Shown here: in pieces, positions 25,001 through 36,081 of the stretch
Layout of the letters: every line of letters starts with the position of its first letter
How positions within the stretch are numbered: position 1 is the stretch's first letter
Source: Litoditis marina
Taxonomy: Eukaryota > Nematoda > Chromadorea > Rhabditida > Rhabditidae
Assembly (NCBI GenBank): GCA_964036275.1
Contig: OZ038436.1
Span: 18,875,904-18,939,903 of the forward strand
Reading direction: 5' to 3'
DNA length: 64,000 nucleotides
Program-made: the position numbers and the translations under genes
Notes under the pieces: generated by a model
Seen by the model: only the letters and a program-made list of their open reading frames with translations
Databases searched by the model: none
Told to the model about the DNA's origin: nothing

Positions 25001-28000
25001 AATGGGTGGCGACTCGCCGGCGACAAGCTCTGTTTATTTTCCACGGTTCATATGAGTTATACAGGGAAAAGTCGTCTCTCGGTATCATTTTTGTCATAGC
25101 CGTTCAGTCTACCCACAAAATGCACTCAAACTTCTTTTGGGTGTTCTCGATGAAAAAATATTTTTTGGCTTCGGCGACTTGCCGGCGACCCCAGGGACAA
25201 TGCGAAATGTTTGGCGACTCGCCGGCGACAACTTGGGAGCTTTGATGCAAGTGGCGACCCGCCGGCGACCTCGATGTGTCGCCGGCGACTCGCCGGCGGT
25301 ATCCTGGCGACCCCTCCGTCCCGCCGGCGAGTCGCCGCCAAATTCCAGAGAAATACTGCATCCGCAAACTGATACCTCGAAAACTAAGTGATATCGACAG
25401 TTGAATACCTCCGAAACTCGCTACTATCAGATAAGCTACAGAACGGATCTAATCTAAAGGTGAGCTCTTTCTGGACCTAATCACTCTTTATTTCTTGTTC
25501 AAAGTTATTAGTATTCACTAGAAAATACTACTCATGAAAACAGAAAACCCAGCAGAATCTATTGGACGTACTTGTCATTTGGCCAGGGGGTTCCCCAGCA
25601 GAAATCGCCCCAGTCGTTCACCATCATCGGCTTGTGAGCCACCTTTTCGTCAGTCTGAAAGCAAATCATATCACAAACTTCCAATAAAAGTTTGCGCCTT
25701 GTAGTTTTTCATTTTCAAGTTTCGTCCTCTGAGTCATTGCATTTAGAACCTACCGCAGTGCACTGGGCACAAGGACAGTGAGGAGGACCACCCACGGTGT
25801 TTTTGACCAGAACTTTCATGATGCTCAAGACAGTCTTGTCGCAAACCTGTAAACCATAATCGATGAGAATCAACTCGAAAAAAATCGGAAACTTATTTAT
25901 TATGCACTTTCTCGAAAAAAGTGGATGTATGTATCTAGATGTAGTTGCTGTGTATGAACTTAAACAATCCATTGTAAGTTGATGCGGCGATAAAAAGCAC
26001 TGAGTTCATACTGCAGACTCAATCCAAACAACATCGTAGAATCGCCAAAAGCAAACATCTACACTGTAATACTACAATCAAACTGAACTACAACGCAGTA
26101 CTTTGTATATATGCCATCGAACCTTTGTGGACACCGTACACTTAATTTTGTATAGGTGATGTTCAATGAAAAGGTATTGTTTTTAGAAAAAAAAATTGAT
26201 GGATGTTTCCGTGGGGCAACACTTATCATTGTTCATCATAACAATAGGTTCATGCTTACCTCGACATACGCTCCATTTATGGAGAATTGAGCCTTTTCGT
26301 GATCTATGTCGTAGTTGCCAAGTGTCTGAAGTACGAATGTGAACTGTAGGACTAAATTGAACTCTTACCCCTCAGTGGAGGGGGGTCAAACTACTATTCC
26401 CAGAAGCAATACAAACAAGGTGGGGGTGGAATGTTCTAGTGTGTACTGTAGCAGTGTCAGTGGAAATGATTTCGAGTATACCTTGTGTTCTAGCCAGAAT
26501 ACGGGTGCAGCAGATCCACAACGAACTGCAAACTTGGTCGTTGCCTTTCCTCGATGTTCTAACTGTAAATAAATCAATCAGTGAAAACACAGCAATAAGA
26601 ATCAGTTACAGTAAAACTTGCATGAGAGGGCTGCCACTGATACTGATAGACAATTGTTGACCAGAGTGATTCTTTGTATTTTTGTTCCAGTTCAGGATCT
26701 CTCAGAAACAGAATCTCTAAAGTTTCAAACTCCTTCCATTTTGAACAACCAGCTCTTCAGAGACTTAGTCCTGAATATCCAATCAAAATGTTCCTAGACA
26801 CTTTTGGTGGTACGTGTTAACGCGAGCGAGAAGTTACGCTTTCGCACGTGAAAACATGTTATCACGTTTAATGTCAAAAACAATTTTCGAATGAGAAATA
26901 TGACCATCGGTCTGTGAAAATCTGCCAAGGAGCTGGACCTGTTCAAGAATACTTTTCTGTGAGAAAGAAGTGTACCTTCCACTGTGCCAGAGATATCCAT
27001 TCATAGTAGTAGCACTTTGTTTCGTGACTTCCCTCGTAGGTCAAAAGTTGTATTTTGCCGCCAACATCCAATCCACCGAAGATCTTGCGGTCGTTCACGA
27101 ACTCACACTGAAAGATGGCATCGGTCATGACTTTTGAACTGTACTTTTGATTTTTGACTTTTGACTTGACTTTTGTGGACAAAGTTGAAACGTAACTTCA
27201 CGTAATTCCACTTAGAAGAGTTGAAAAGGGGATAGGGTTTTCAAGTTTGGTTGCAGTGGTTGTAGTATTCTCAGTTGTTTTTCCCCAACTGCCATGATAC
27301 TGAGCCGACAGGAAACCTACGTGAACCTCGAAGAGTTTCGTTTAAAGGAGGGCAGAATGGAAAGCTAGTTCAGGTACCCCGGGGTACCAAAACTTCACGG
27401 CGCGCGCGCCAAAACAGGCTAAAACATGTGAACCGTATGCAGATTATGATCGTTAGTTTGGCTTAAATTGTGTGTATATCGGTTTTTCTTGAGCAGCTCT
27501 TTCATATTAACTTTCCTCTCTGCCCCCCTTTAACTAGGTTGTTCAGGTTCAAAATTCAATACTGGCGAAAAATGCCAGCTATCAATCGACTGGCTGCTAA
27601 AAACCTGAAAGATTAATTCGCTATTTGGAATAAGAACGTAACATAATCTTAGTTATAACGAGAATATCGGAACCACCTGCCCACCTCAACTACTCCAGAG
27701 TCGTTCCAAGCCTTTCCCATGAGAGGTTTCCCGTGACGGTACCACAGGGCAACGTACATGTTCGTCTCAGCAATCGCCTGGGAAAAATAGTTTTCAATTA
27801 AAAAAATTTAAACCTAACAAATGTTGGCAATAAAAATGTACCTTGACAGCGTTTTTCGGAAAAGGTGTGTGAACATCTTGGTATGTCCAAATATCGTCCA
27901 GTTTCTGAAATTGACAGTAAGAAGTTAGGACTGACCGTCTGAAAACCAAAGTTCACATTCTTCTCCAAAGAGATTTTCGGAGCTCCCTCTATAGATTTCC

Positions 28001-28280
28001 AGCTTGAAGTTCAGTTTGAATGTTAGGCCAGTTTTCTCACAACAAGTACGGGAATAATGAGATCGGTTTGGTAGCAAGGTAAGACACTCTATCAAACTTT
28101 ATAAAGGAATCTGTAGCGGAAACACCGAAAATTAAACGGAAATGAACACAAATTATAGTTCAAAAAGTAGAAAATTGAACTTACATTGACAATTTGTTCC
28201 ATGGATGATTTTCTAATCTCGGCCGACAGATTTCGCTCCTTGGAGCCGGTTGTTCTGATTTGTTCCGCAGAGGTGACCAT
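22055..28280 (-). CDS. Nematode-type protein with two Y-R-H-G-x-P-L-M-G modules (function unknown)
   Basis: Eleven minus-strand exons: 28280-28185, 27904-27842, 27777-27685, 27107-26976, 26325-26260, 25846-25754, 25654-25572, 23767-23624, 23290-23185, 22727-22634, 22185-22055. They total 367 codons and all phases close. Residues about 63-130 and 231-300 are two diverged copies of one module. Each starts ALWYRHG[KR]PLMG[KR]A, continues with a Gly-rich strand ([16 protein letters not shown] and [16 protein letters not shown]), and ends in an aromatic Tyr/Trp segment (CYYYEWI and [10 protein letters not shown]). A CPCAQC cluster lies between them (about 175-180). There is no signal peptide or membrane segment. 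I recall similar modules in Caenorhabditis proteins of unknown role but cannot name a Pfam family. Introns hold the TCGCCGGCGA arrays and poly-C/G tracts. Confidence 0.85.
23978..24076. repeat. TCGCCGGCGA palindrome array (left block)
   Basis: Multiple overlapping copies of the self-complementary decamer TCGCCGGCGA and truncated forms (GTCGCCGG, GAGTCGCC) in about 100 bp, inside an AT-rich intron of the Y-R-H-G gene. A larger block lies at 24820-25345. Confidence 0.85.
24228..24302 (-). pseudogene. tRNA-like sequence (degenerate)
   Basis: The minus strand reads GCATGGCCGAGAGGATG (box A-like) and GGTCGTGGGTTCGATTCCGG (box B), about the right distance apart. The acceptor-stem ends do not pair and no CCA-adjacent structure is seen, so it is a tRNA relic or a pol III SINE head lying between the two TCGCCGGCGA blocks. 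Confidence 0.55.
24820..25345. repeat. TCGCCGGCGA palindrome array (right block)
   Basis: Scattered, then dense, copies of TCGCCGGCGA and half-sites (GGCGACTCGCC, GCCGGCGACC), densest at 25180-25345. Same intron as the left block; each decamer can fold or pair with any other. Confidence 0.85.
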
Positions 28281-28969
28281 TCTTAATAAGTGAAACTAAT
28301 AAGAGTTACAAACGAATGAGTGAAAAGCTAATGAAATTTCGAGATAGAAAACTGTCAAACCTTAATATTGGTGATCCAGCAAAGATGCTTCTTCTTCGAT
28401 GCGCAGCTGATTCGATTCAGCCAGACGCCGGCGTTACTTCATACAAAATGAAGACAGAAACGGGATCTGGCTGTCTGTGAACGTGAAATATTGCACTCCC
28501 TGCTCCACGTTCAGACAGGTTTTCACGAAATCTGCACTATTTGTGCTGGTGGAAAAACCGTCCAGTTTCCACGAAAATAGAGCACGTCGATTCCTGTTTT
28601 TTTTTCTGAAATTCGAGACCGATTTTTCCCCTTACTCCCTATTTTTGTAGTAAAATCTTTATGACCTTAATCAACATTCCAATTTGCTCCACTTTCTTTT
28701 AATCAGGAAAGCAGCTATAATCATTTGCAGTCGGTTTATTTTTACCATGAACAAAGCATGTGTTTATTGTATGATACCCTGTTTTTTCTCTTCAACATCC
28801 AAAAGTAAACATGGTTACAAAGACTGGCAGCAAGAAGCACATTGAAATTTGGAAGGTGCTACATTCTATAAACAAACTTCTGTCTGGGCACTCTTTGTTG
28901 ACCCCTTTCCCTCGTTGGTTGAGGTATGCGTGTTGGTTTGTACACTAAACTACCGCGTACCAATGATAG

Positions 28970-29443
28970 TTAAAGGGACCGTTGCTCTATAATTTGGAGG
29001 TTTGAGCTGATTAGTCGATATTGTTAACATTAAAAAATCACCATCATTCATCTAGGTCTCAACGTCGTGTTTTGCTCCGTGTTCTCAAAAATGCGGCGCA
29101 ACCACGCGCACGTACATACACCGCCGAGTTCACCTACGTACAAAATTTTCAAAATTTCTATAAAAATACAAAACCATATTCAAAACATTGCCAAAACTAC
29201 CACGATCAAAGCTGTGACAGAAGATTTGTAGATATCAAAAAAACAACAAAGCAGTGAGATATCAACGATTGCTGCATTACAGTAATCCAAATTCCGTTGG
29301 CTTCTAATTTACTCCGCAATAATGTAGTTTTTGGCACTTTCTGTATGTAACGTGTGAAACTTTCATCTCAAAACAGAATAAATGACTTTTTCATTTCTCA
29401 AAAACTACTTACATTGCACATAATAGAGGTACGGTCCCTTTAA
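28970..29443. mobile_element. MITE with TTAAAGGGACCGT ends
   Basis: 474 bp bounded by TTAAAGGGACCGT and its exact reverse complement ACGGTCCCTTTAA. One open frame inside (from 29021) has no protein-like features. Confidence 0.75.
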
Positions 29444-29770
29444 GTAGTGTAGATAGTCCCTTTCTGGCGTTTAACAACTGAGTCCGGACACTTCAGTAAC
29501 CATTGGTTACGAAAGAACAAATCTGACTTTTGGATCTTTATCACAAATAATTTACACAGAAAAAGCGACACAGCTGTTAAGTGCCAATGACATATGCAAC
29601 ACATTTGATTGAAAACGAAATTGTGAATGATTACGAGCACATAAATCTACTTGCTTTGAAAGAGAAATCATCGCGTGGTGTGGAAACTATGAGACTTCTG
29701 AGAACAAGTTCTACAAATACTGAAACATCAAGAAGAATCGGGGAAAATTGAAGTATCGCCCTCCACTGCA

Positions 29771-30060
29771 GTTGGGTCCCCCCCCCCCGTAGCACTTCAA
29801 CGCCAAGCTAAAACCTGAAAATCTAGGAGAGGGGGGGGGGGTCAAAAATCAACTTCGACATTTACTATTTACCCCCCACCTGGGTCGGCGGGGGGTAGAA
29901 CTTCAATGATGGGGAGTCAAACTTCAACGAGTGGGGGGCTGAACTTCAATACCGGAAATGTTTACTTTTTACCCTCCAAACTCAAACTTTTGTATTGCAG
30001 GCGATAAATTGAATTGTCACCGCCCGGTAGAGGGGGGTCAAACTACAATTCCCCAAACGC
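29771..30060. repeat. C-tract/G-tract array
   Basis: Runs of 5-12 C alternate with runs of 5-12 G, separated by short units such as TCAAACTTCAA, TAGAACTTCAAT and TCAAACTACAATTCCCC. Same style as the arrays at 59215-59540 and 60195-60540. Confidence 0.8.
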
Positions 30061-30321
30061 AATACAAATTCAGAAAGGTGGAAGGTGAAAAGTCAATGTT
30101 CCCATGAATCGTTGATCGTTCGCTATTTCATCAGTAGCAGTATGCCTATGTGAGGTGAAGTGAGGGTTATTGGGTGGTATACAGACAAATACAATGTGAA
30201 ATACAATACAGGTTACTCGAATGCCGCAAGCGTGGGGAAATACCGTATAGCCACGTGAATACCGTAAGACCTTAGAAAACTAGTAGATTATTTATCAGAG
30301 CTTGCGTATCTACTATAGCGT

Positions 30322-31277
30322 TCAGGCTTCAGATTGCTGGCCAGCTGCCGGCACGTCGAGATCCTCTACTCCTGTTTCTTCAGGGTGTCTTCTGCAATTA
30401 TTAAATCAACGAGGCTGAGATAATGGTTACCAGTTAATACACAAATCGAGTTTTGAACATAAACAGAGCTTCAATGGGTTTTGATGGTATTGAACACAAT
30501 AGAACATCCAGTAGAGCTTCAACTCATGGCTATGCTAAATTCTACCCCCGTGAAATGATGAGACATCCAATGATCCAATGAATGGTATGAATGGTTTTGA
30601 GCTGGTTATCGGATTTTTTTCTAGATAGTCTCGTCTACATTCCGACTACGAACTGTCGCGATTACCACTCAGAAAGTTCATTTTTCCGTTGATACTACTG
30701 CGGGTAAGGGGTCAAACTACCGCACGAGACGTGGAAGCAAGTTGGGACCAAATGGGACCAGAACACAAACTACTCATTCTGCGTACCTGGTGGTCCGTGT
30801 GGCTACGTCAATGACTCCTCGTGGCAGATGGATCGTCTGACGGTTGGACGGAAGAGCCAAAACAGTGGTTCCATCGAAGGGACAGGTAGCCCGGTCGGCC
30901 AGGAAGACAGGAAAACGATTGTCACACGAGGCAACGTTACGGCAGGCTACACACTGAATCACGGTCTCACGGAGATCCCAGCAGAACAGACACCTGGAAA
31001 AATATGAAAATAAACATTACAACATTGACATTACAAGTATGTTAATATTGAAAACCGAAAAATCCTTATAAGTTCACAGTAGCTGGTCTTCTATCCACTT
31101 CTAGTATAATTTCAATAATGTAGGTATTTACCGGAAGATTCCATTAATAGATTCCGAGAGTCTCCTCAGTTGGGAGCGAACGCGCGTCAGTTCCCTTTGT
31201 TGACTGGCCAGACGCTCGTGCTGCGTGTTCACCTGAATACAGGTAGTTTGATAATAATAATAATAATAATAATAATA

Positions 31278-31318
<41 letters not shown>

Positions 31319-31958
31319 AATCTTTTACGGCAACAATTTCAGCCGTGTGTTACTTTATTGGGAGAACTACAGTTTTACACAAATCTCATAATCAGCCGTA
31401 GAAGGACTGTCCGTAGAGGGGGTGGAGATAGGCATGGGTGAGCTTTGTTACCAGCTCATGTGATCCGCCAGACAGGTAACGCGGCGAGCGGGAATCGAAC
31501 CCAGGTCTGTGGAGCGACCGCCGAACGCTAACCACTTGACCACTCTCACATCAGAGATGACAAACAGAAGCAATTCCGTCCAGACCAATATGTATTAGTT
31601 TCACTTTTTCGAGCGTATCCCATTGATCGGAGCAATGATCGGAGTGTTTTCAATAGCCAGCAGGTGTGTATTGCACGCTCACGCTCTGATGATGCGAAAT
31701 GCTCTACGAATAGAATGGCCACAATGAATCGGCTATTAAAGTGAACGTCAACCACATTGTGTTCCTGGCTTCTATGAGTTTGATACGTAGAGATGAAATT
31801 CGTACCTGTGATTTCAAGCGCTCATTTTCTAGTCGCAAGTCTCGCAGAATGCCAATCGGCTCGATCTCAGTGGGATCCCTGCATGGCTCTCCTGCAACTG
31901 CGCTTCTGGTCGCGGCTGGTCCCTTGTTGATTGCAGCTGCCTGAAGCACGAAATTCAT
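30322..31958 (-). CDS. Coiled-coil, cysteine-rich (RING-like) protein; start uncertain
   Basis: Exons 31940-31806, 31232-31132, 30993-30787 and 30322-30391 join in phase and end in a stop. Reading order: Ala-rich start (AAAINKGPAATRSAV); a heptad-like helix (ILRDLRLENERLKSQ, then ERLASQQRELTRVRSQLRRL); then a cysteine block CLFC-x9-CVAC-x5-C and, about 12 residues on, C-P-F-D. The cysteine block resembles an atypical RING or treble clef. The acidic tail is EETGVEDLDVPAAG. The 31940 exon is preceded by a good acceptor (GTGCTTCAG), so the real start is probably an exon further upstream. The ATG at 31958 is in frame and is used here only as a fallback. The LTR element inserted at 32582 lies just upstream. 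Confidence 0.6.
31247..31319. repeat. (TAA)n microsatellite in an intron
   Basis: About 24 near-perfect ATA/TAA units immediately upstream (on the gene strand) of the coiled-coil exon's acceptor. Confidence 0.9.
31392..31555 (-). mobile_element. tRNA-derived SINE (minus-strand copy)
   Basis: Reverse complement of the unit at 18015-18200: box A (TGGTCAAGTGG), box B (GGTTCGATTCC), then the shared body (GCTCACCCATGCCTATC and GGACAGTCCTTCTACGG). It sits in an intron of the coiled-coil gene. Confidence 0.75.
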
Positions 31959-32581
31959 ATATAGTCCTTTTCACACATCCATAACCCTTTACAGTAGTCC
32001 TTTAACGATCCAAGTGATTGTTTTCTCATGAATCCAAAGAGTTTTCGAGTTATTTCTGTAACATGTTGTAGTAATGAGCGTAGAGAACACTATATAATTT
32101 GTCGAAAATATTCCAAATAGGGTTCAATCTAAACTTGAATACGTAGCCATTCCTCTAAATGAGAAGAATCGTTCACCGAACCTACATTTTTGACTATCTA
32201 GCATCTGACTATCGCAACATTTTTTGTTTACACCACTAAACAAATACATTTGTTCAAAATAAGTATTCCTCTGTTTTATCAATAATTTGATAGTTTAAAA
32301 TCCTTCTTTATGAAAATAAAAAGTCCAGACAGTTTTTTCGTGAAAAGTTGAGAATGAACTGGGACGTGTAAACAGTAAACGGGCTCTGTATGGTTCACCT
32401 GTCTCTCTCATCGGCTGAAAGTTGACTGAAAGTTACCAATGATTCATTCTCTCTTTTCATTCTCCATTCCAACTCTACCAGTGGAGGAAAAGAAGATGCG
32501 TCGCATGGTAAATTATTCTCTGTGCATCTCTATGCATCTCTCTCTCTCTCTCTCTCTCCCTCTCGGTACCTCTTTCGGCCT

Positions 32582-32934
32582 TGTTGGATATGTGAACCAT
32601 TATCACGTATCATCTCAGTTGCATATCATGTCTACGCTCATTAGCATACGTCTGCTACCCTGTTAACGTGTTACGTCTTCTCGTCTGCTTACGTGTACAA
32701 AGCAGCGAGCATTGTTGGTATTGTAAGCTCTACCTAGCTAGTAAGCAGTCTGGCTACTAGGCTAGTATTCTATCTCTTCTCTCCCTGTCAGGTATAAAGG
32801 CTTTATTGTATTGTCTTTTTTATAATCATAATAAACCTAGTCTAGTTAGTGTTTTGTTGTGTTATATTCAAAAGGCTAACGTATCGCCTGAAATACCTAA
32901 TCGTTGTGACTTCGTGAGTACGAGGGTTACAACA
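32582..32934 (+). repeat. 5' LTR
   Basis: 353 bp, starts TGTTGGATATG and ends GGGTTACAACA (short TGTTG...CAACA inverted ends). It contains an AATAAA-like signal (ATAATAAACC near 32828) and a TATAAA-like box (GGTATAAAGG near 32792), the usual promoter and polyadenylation layout. Confidence 0.95.
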
Positions 32935-32938
32935 TAAT

Positions 32939-32956
32939 TGGCGATCAGGATAGGCA
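32939..32956 (+). promoter_or_regulatory. Candidate primer binding site
   Basis: Begins TGGCGATCAGGATAGG four bases after the 5' LTR, where the complement of a tRNA 3' end is expected. I could not match it to a specific tRNA by eye. Confidence 0.5.
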
Positions 32957-33424
32957 AAACTCTCGTAGCATTTACTGGTAAGTTACTGGTAAGTTCGGAT
33001 TCCCTGGAACGATCGATCATTGGAGGATATTGGTTGCGATCGTTGGATTCGGATATTGTTCATTGTCGTCTACAAAGTCTCTTGTACGAAGAGATCGACA
33101 CCCCTTTGGCTGCGTCTTGTAAAGCGAGACGTAGTAACACTGTGACCTGTGAAGAGAACGGGAATCAGTATACTGTTTGTTGTGGAGTACTAGGTTGAAG
33201 TGAAACCGTAAGTACTGCCGCCGACCCCCGCTAAGTGAGCACCCAGTTGATTTGCTGGTAAAGTCATTTCCTCAGGGGAATTGCTGCCCAAATTTTCAAT
33301 TGATTGTTACTTTTGCGAGGTGAGGCGAAGCGCTGCCCAAATTTTGATTTGGTGGCCGCAAACAGAGTTGTTGTGGATAGTGTACCGTGTAGATTGGATC
33401 GAATAGGATCAATTCAACAGCACT

Positions 33425-35620
33425 ATGCCAAAGACAAAGGAAGACAACAAACACGAGAACAATATGCAGGAACTGTTGTTGAAGTTGTTGCAAGGGCAAC
33501 AAGAACAGCTCAAGCGTCAGGAAGAACGACAGGAGGAGCAGTTCAAGCAGCAGGAGAAACGAATGCAGTTGTTGGAGGACATACTGCTGGAGAGGAGAGC
33601 AGAACCAGGCAGTGTAGCTTCACTACCAGTTGTCTCAGGAACAACTAGGTTGATGGCTGATCTCAGTGGGAGATTAGCAGTCTTCAACTTTGATCCGGAG
33701 AGTGATCAAACTTTCTCAAAATGGTACGAACGTTATGGAGAAGTGTTGACTGTGGATGGAGAAAGGTTGGATGACAAGTCTAAGGTTAGGCTATTGGTCG
33801 GAAAACTTTCGAATGATGTGTTTGATCGCTATATAAAGCAGATCTTACCAAATTCGACCGCAGATGTGACTTTTGACGATACCATCAAGATTTTGAAGGA
33901 GATGTTCGATGTGAAAACATCAGTGTTTTCGACACGATATCATTGTCTCAAAATAGAGAAGAAGGACACGGAAGACTACATGGAGTACACTGGCCGCGTG
34001 AATGAGCAATGTGAGAAGGCAAAGCTCCAGGAGTTGGACAAAGATGGTCTGAAGGCACTGTTATGGATTTATGGATTGAAATCTAACAGAGATGCGGAAC
34101 TCAGACAACGACTTCTCATGTTTCTGGACCAAAAGCACTCTGATCAGAAGACTGTCACGTTACATGATCTGTACAAAGAGTGTGATTTGTGGCTCAACAT
34201 CAAGCGAGAGGCAAAGATGGTTGAAACAGGAGCACAAGATGTGAATATGGTCAGAACACGGAACGACAGCGGAGATAGCAATGACACAACGAGACATTCC
34301 GAACTGTTATGTTGGAACTGCGGAAAAGGTGGTCATATCTCGCGCAAGTGCCAATCCAAGAAGTGGAACTGTGGCAAATGCAAAGGCTCAGGACACAAAC
34401 CAGAGTTCTGTAAACGTTCGAAGAAGTACAGAACTGGCGTGAGGGATGTGAGTACTCGTGTGAATAACTCGGTGGTAGTTGAGTCTCATAGTCCAGGAAA
34501 ACAGGTTAACGTGGTTACACGTTACCTGCCTGTTCAAGTCAACGGATTCAAGTTGGACATGCAGTTGGATACGGGTTCTGATATCACTATGTTGAATGTG
34601 AAAGATTGGAAACGTATGGGAAGTCCAGACTTGGGAAGATCAGAAGTGCGAGTCGTAGATGCCAAGGGAGACAGTATGGTCGTTATGGGCAGACTCAAAT
34701 GTCACTTCGAGATCAATTCGACGAATGGAACAGGATATGCATATGTGTCAAAGGCTGAAAGTTTGTGTGGCTTGGAATGGATAGCACAAGACGAGAAAAT
34801 GTCGCATCATTTAACTAAGATGGCGGACATGTGCGAGATGGAAGATCTCGGCACAGGAGAAAGTTTGGAATCACCAACGAAGGATAGCGGACAGACCATC
34901 AACGGAGGAAATGGTATTATGGAGACGTTCCGAAGAGAAGAGTATTCTGGAGAGAATAAGGCTCGAGGATGTTCCATAAATCCGGTGATTCCACAGCAGA
35001 AAGTTCCCGGCGTAAGCACAGCATGGTCAGCGAAACCGGAAGAATACTGTACGTCAGCACCAAAGAGGGTATGTCAATCAGTCAAGGAGTTGTCAATTCC
35101 GAGGGAGGAGAGACACACAAGTGATGATTTGGCGAAACCGAAAAGTGTGTGGCAAAAAGTTACTGTCAATGTGATTGGACCAATGAATGGCATCTCTTAT
35201 CTTGTTGCAGAAGATATGAAGGAAAAGTGGCCAGTGGTTGCAAGGATGACAGATATCAGATCAAAGTCAACAATGAGAACGTTGAAGGAACTGTTCAAAA
35301 GTGTTGGACAAAACCCGAAAACTGTTGTAACTGGTTTGAGTTCGCAGTTTACATCTGAAAAGTTCAGAGTTGGATGTGTTGAGGCTGGTTGGGTAACTGA
35401 GTATGTTGACCCTGAGACCAAAATCACAGAAGGAAGATTAGCTGGACAACTTCTGAAGGAATATCAGAAATGCCGGTTGTCAGCAAGCGAGCTGTCTCTC
35501 GAGACGGTGAATCAGATGCGTGAAGCATACATTTTGTCGTGGAGGAAGGAAGAAGAAGAAGAAATGAACTCGTTCCCATGTCGTGTCGATGAAGAAGAAT
35601 CAGTCCGTGCCAAAGATTGA
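33425..35620 (+). CDS. Gag-protease polyprotein of the LTR element, with degenerate integrase-like C-terminus
   Basis: 731 residues, uninterrupted. Residues about 1-60 are a Gln/Glu-rich coiled coil (QEERQEEQFKQQEKR). About 75-260 is a Gag-type capsid region (FNFDPESDQTFSKWYERY is typical of nematode Gag). Two zinc knuckles lie near 295-330 (CWNCGKGGHISRKC and CGKCKGSGHKPEFC). An aspartic protease motif sits near 382 (LDTGSDITML). About 575-650 resembles an integrase core (GPMNGISYLVAED, KSTMRTLKELFKSVGQ, QFTSEKF), but the positions expected to be catalytic Asp read Asn (VNVIGP) and Gly (VTGLSS). No RT motif (Y-x-D-D) is present between protease and integrase. The ORF looks selected for Gag and protease function only. 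Confidence 0.88.
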   Translation: MPKTKEDNKHENNMQELLLKLLQGQQEQLKRQEERQEEQFKQQEKRMQLLEDILLERRAEPGSVASLPVVSGTTRLMADLSGRLAVFNFDPESDQTFSKWYERYGEVLTVDGERLDDKSKVRLLVGKLSNDVFDRYIKQILPNSTADVTFDDTIKILKEMFDVKTSVFSTRYHCLKIEKKDTEDYMEYTGRVNEQCEKAKLQELDKDGLKALLWIYGLKSNRDAELRQRLLMFLDQKHSDQKTVTLHDLYKECDLWLNIKREAKMVETGAQDVNMVRTRNDSGDSNDTTRHSELLCWNCGKGGHISRKCQSKKWNCGKCKGSGHKPEFCKRSKKYRTGVRDVSTRVNNSVVVESHSPGKQVNVVTRYLPVQVNGFKLDMQLDTGSDITMLNVKDWKRMGSPDLGRSEVRVVDAKGDSMVVMGRLKCHFEINSTNGTGYAYVSKAESLCGLEWIAQDEKMSHHLTKMADMCEMEDLGTGESLESPTKDSGQTINGGNGIMETFRREEYSGENKARGCSINPVIPQQKVPGVSTAWSAKPEEYCTSAPKRVCQSVKELSIPREERHTSDDLAKPKSVWQKVTVNVIGPMNGISYLVAEDMKEKWPVVARMTDIRSKSTMRTLKELFKSVGQNPKTVVTGLSSQFTSEKFRVGCVEAGWVTEYVDPETKITEGRLAGQLLKEYQKCRLSASELSLETVNQMREAYILSWRKEEEEEMNSFPCRVDEEESVRAKD

Positions 35621-35716
35621 AGATCAGTGCCGCTCTACTAAGCTTAGTCTTCGATGTCTTTCTTCGTGACTTTAGTTCATGTTTCATTCTTATTCTTGTC
35701 CCCAATGTTTGATGTT

Positions 35717-35728
35717 AAAAAGGGGAGG
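35717..35728 (+). promoter_or_regulatory. Polypurine tract of the LTR element
   Basis: AAAAAGGGGAGG directly abutting the 3' LTR (TGTTGG), the normal plus-strand priming site. Confidence 0.8.
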
Positions 35729-36081
35729 TGTTGGATATGTGAACCATTATCACGTATCATCTCAGTTGCATATCATGTCTACGCTCATTAGCATACGTCT
35801 GCTACCCTGTTAACGTGTTACGTCTTCTCGTCTGCTTACGTGTACAAAGCAGCGAGCATTGTTGGTATTGTAAGCTCTACCTAGCTAGTAAGCAGTCTGG
35901 CTACTAGGCTAGTATTCTATCTCTTCTCTCCCTGTCAGGTATAAAGGCTTTATTGTATTGTCTTTTTTATAATCATAATAAACCTAGTCTAGTTAGTGTT
36001 TTGTTGTGTTATATTCAAAAGGCTAACGTATCGCCTGAAATACCTAATCGTTGTGACTTCGTGAGTACGAGGGTTACAACA
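35729..36081 (+). repeat. 3' LTR
   Basis: 353 bp, base-for-base the same as the 5' LTR in a visual read, ending ACAACA before the GGCCT duplication. Confidence 0.95.

Larger units (their letters stand above)
28281..30321. other. Intergenic region between two minus-strand genes
   Basis: No supported coding exon. It contains a terminal-inverted-repeat element (28970-29443) and a block of alternating C-runs and G-runs (29771-30060). Confidence 0.6.

Noticed and set aside
33304..33648. 114-codon frame overlapping the start of the Gag ORF
   Set aside because: Out of frame with Gag, no motif, and explained by the Gln-rich codon composition.
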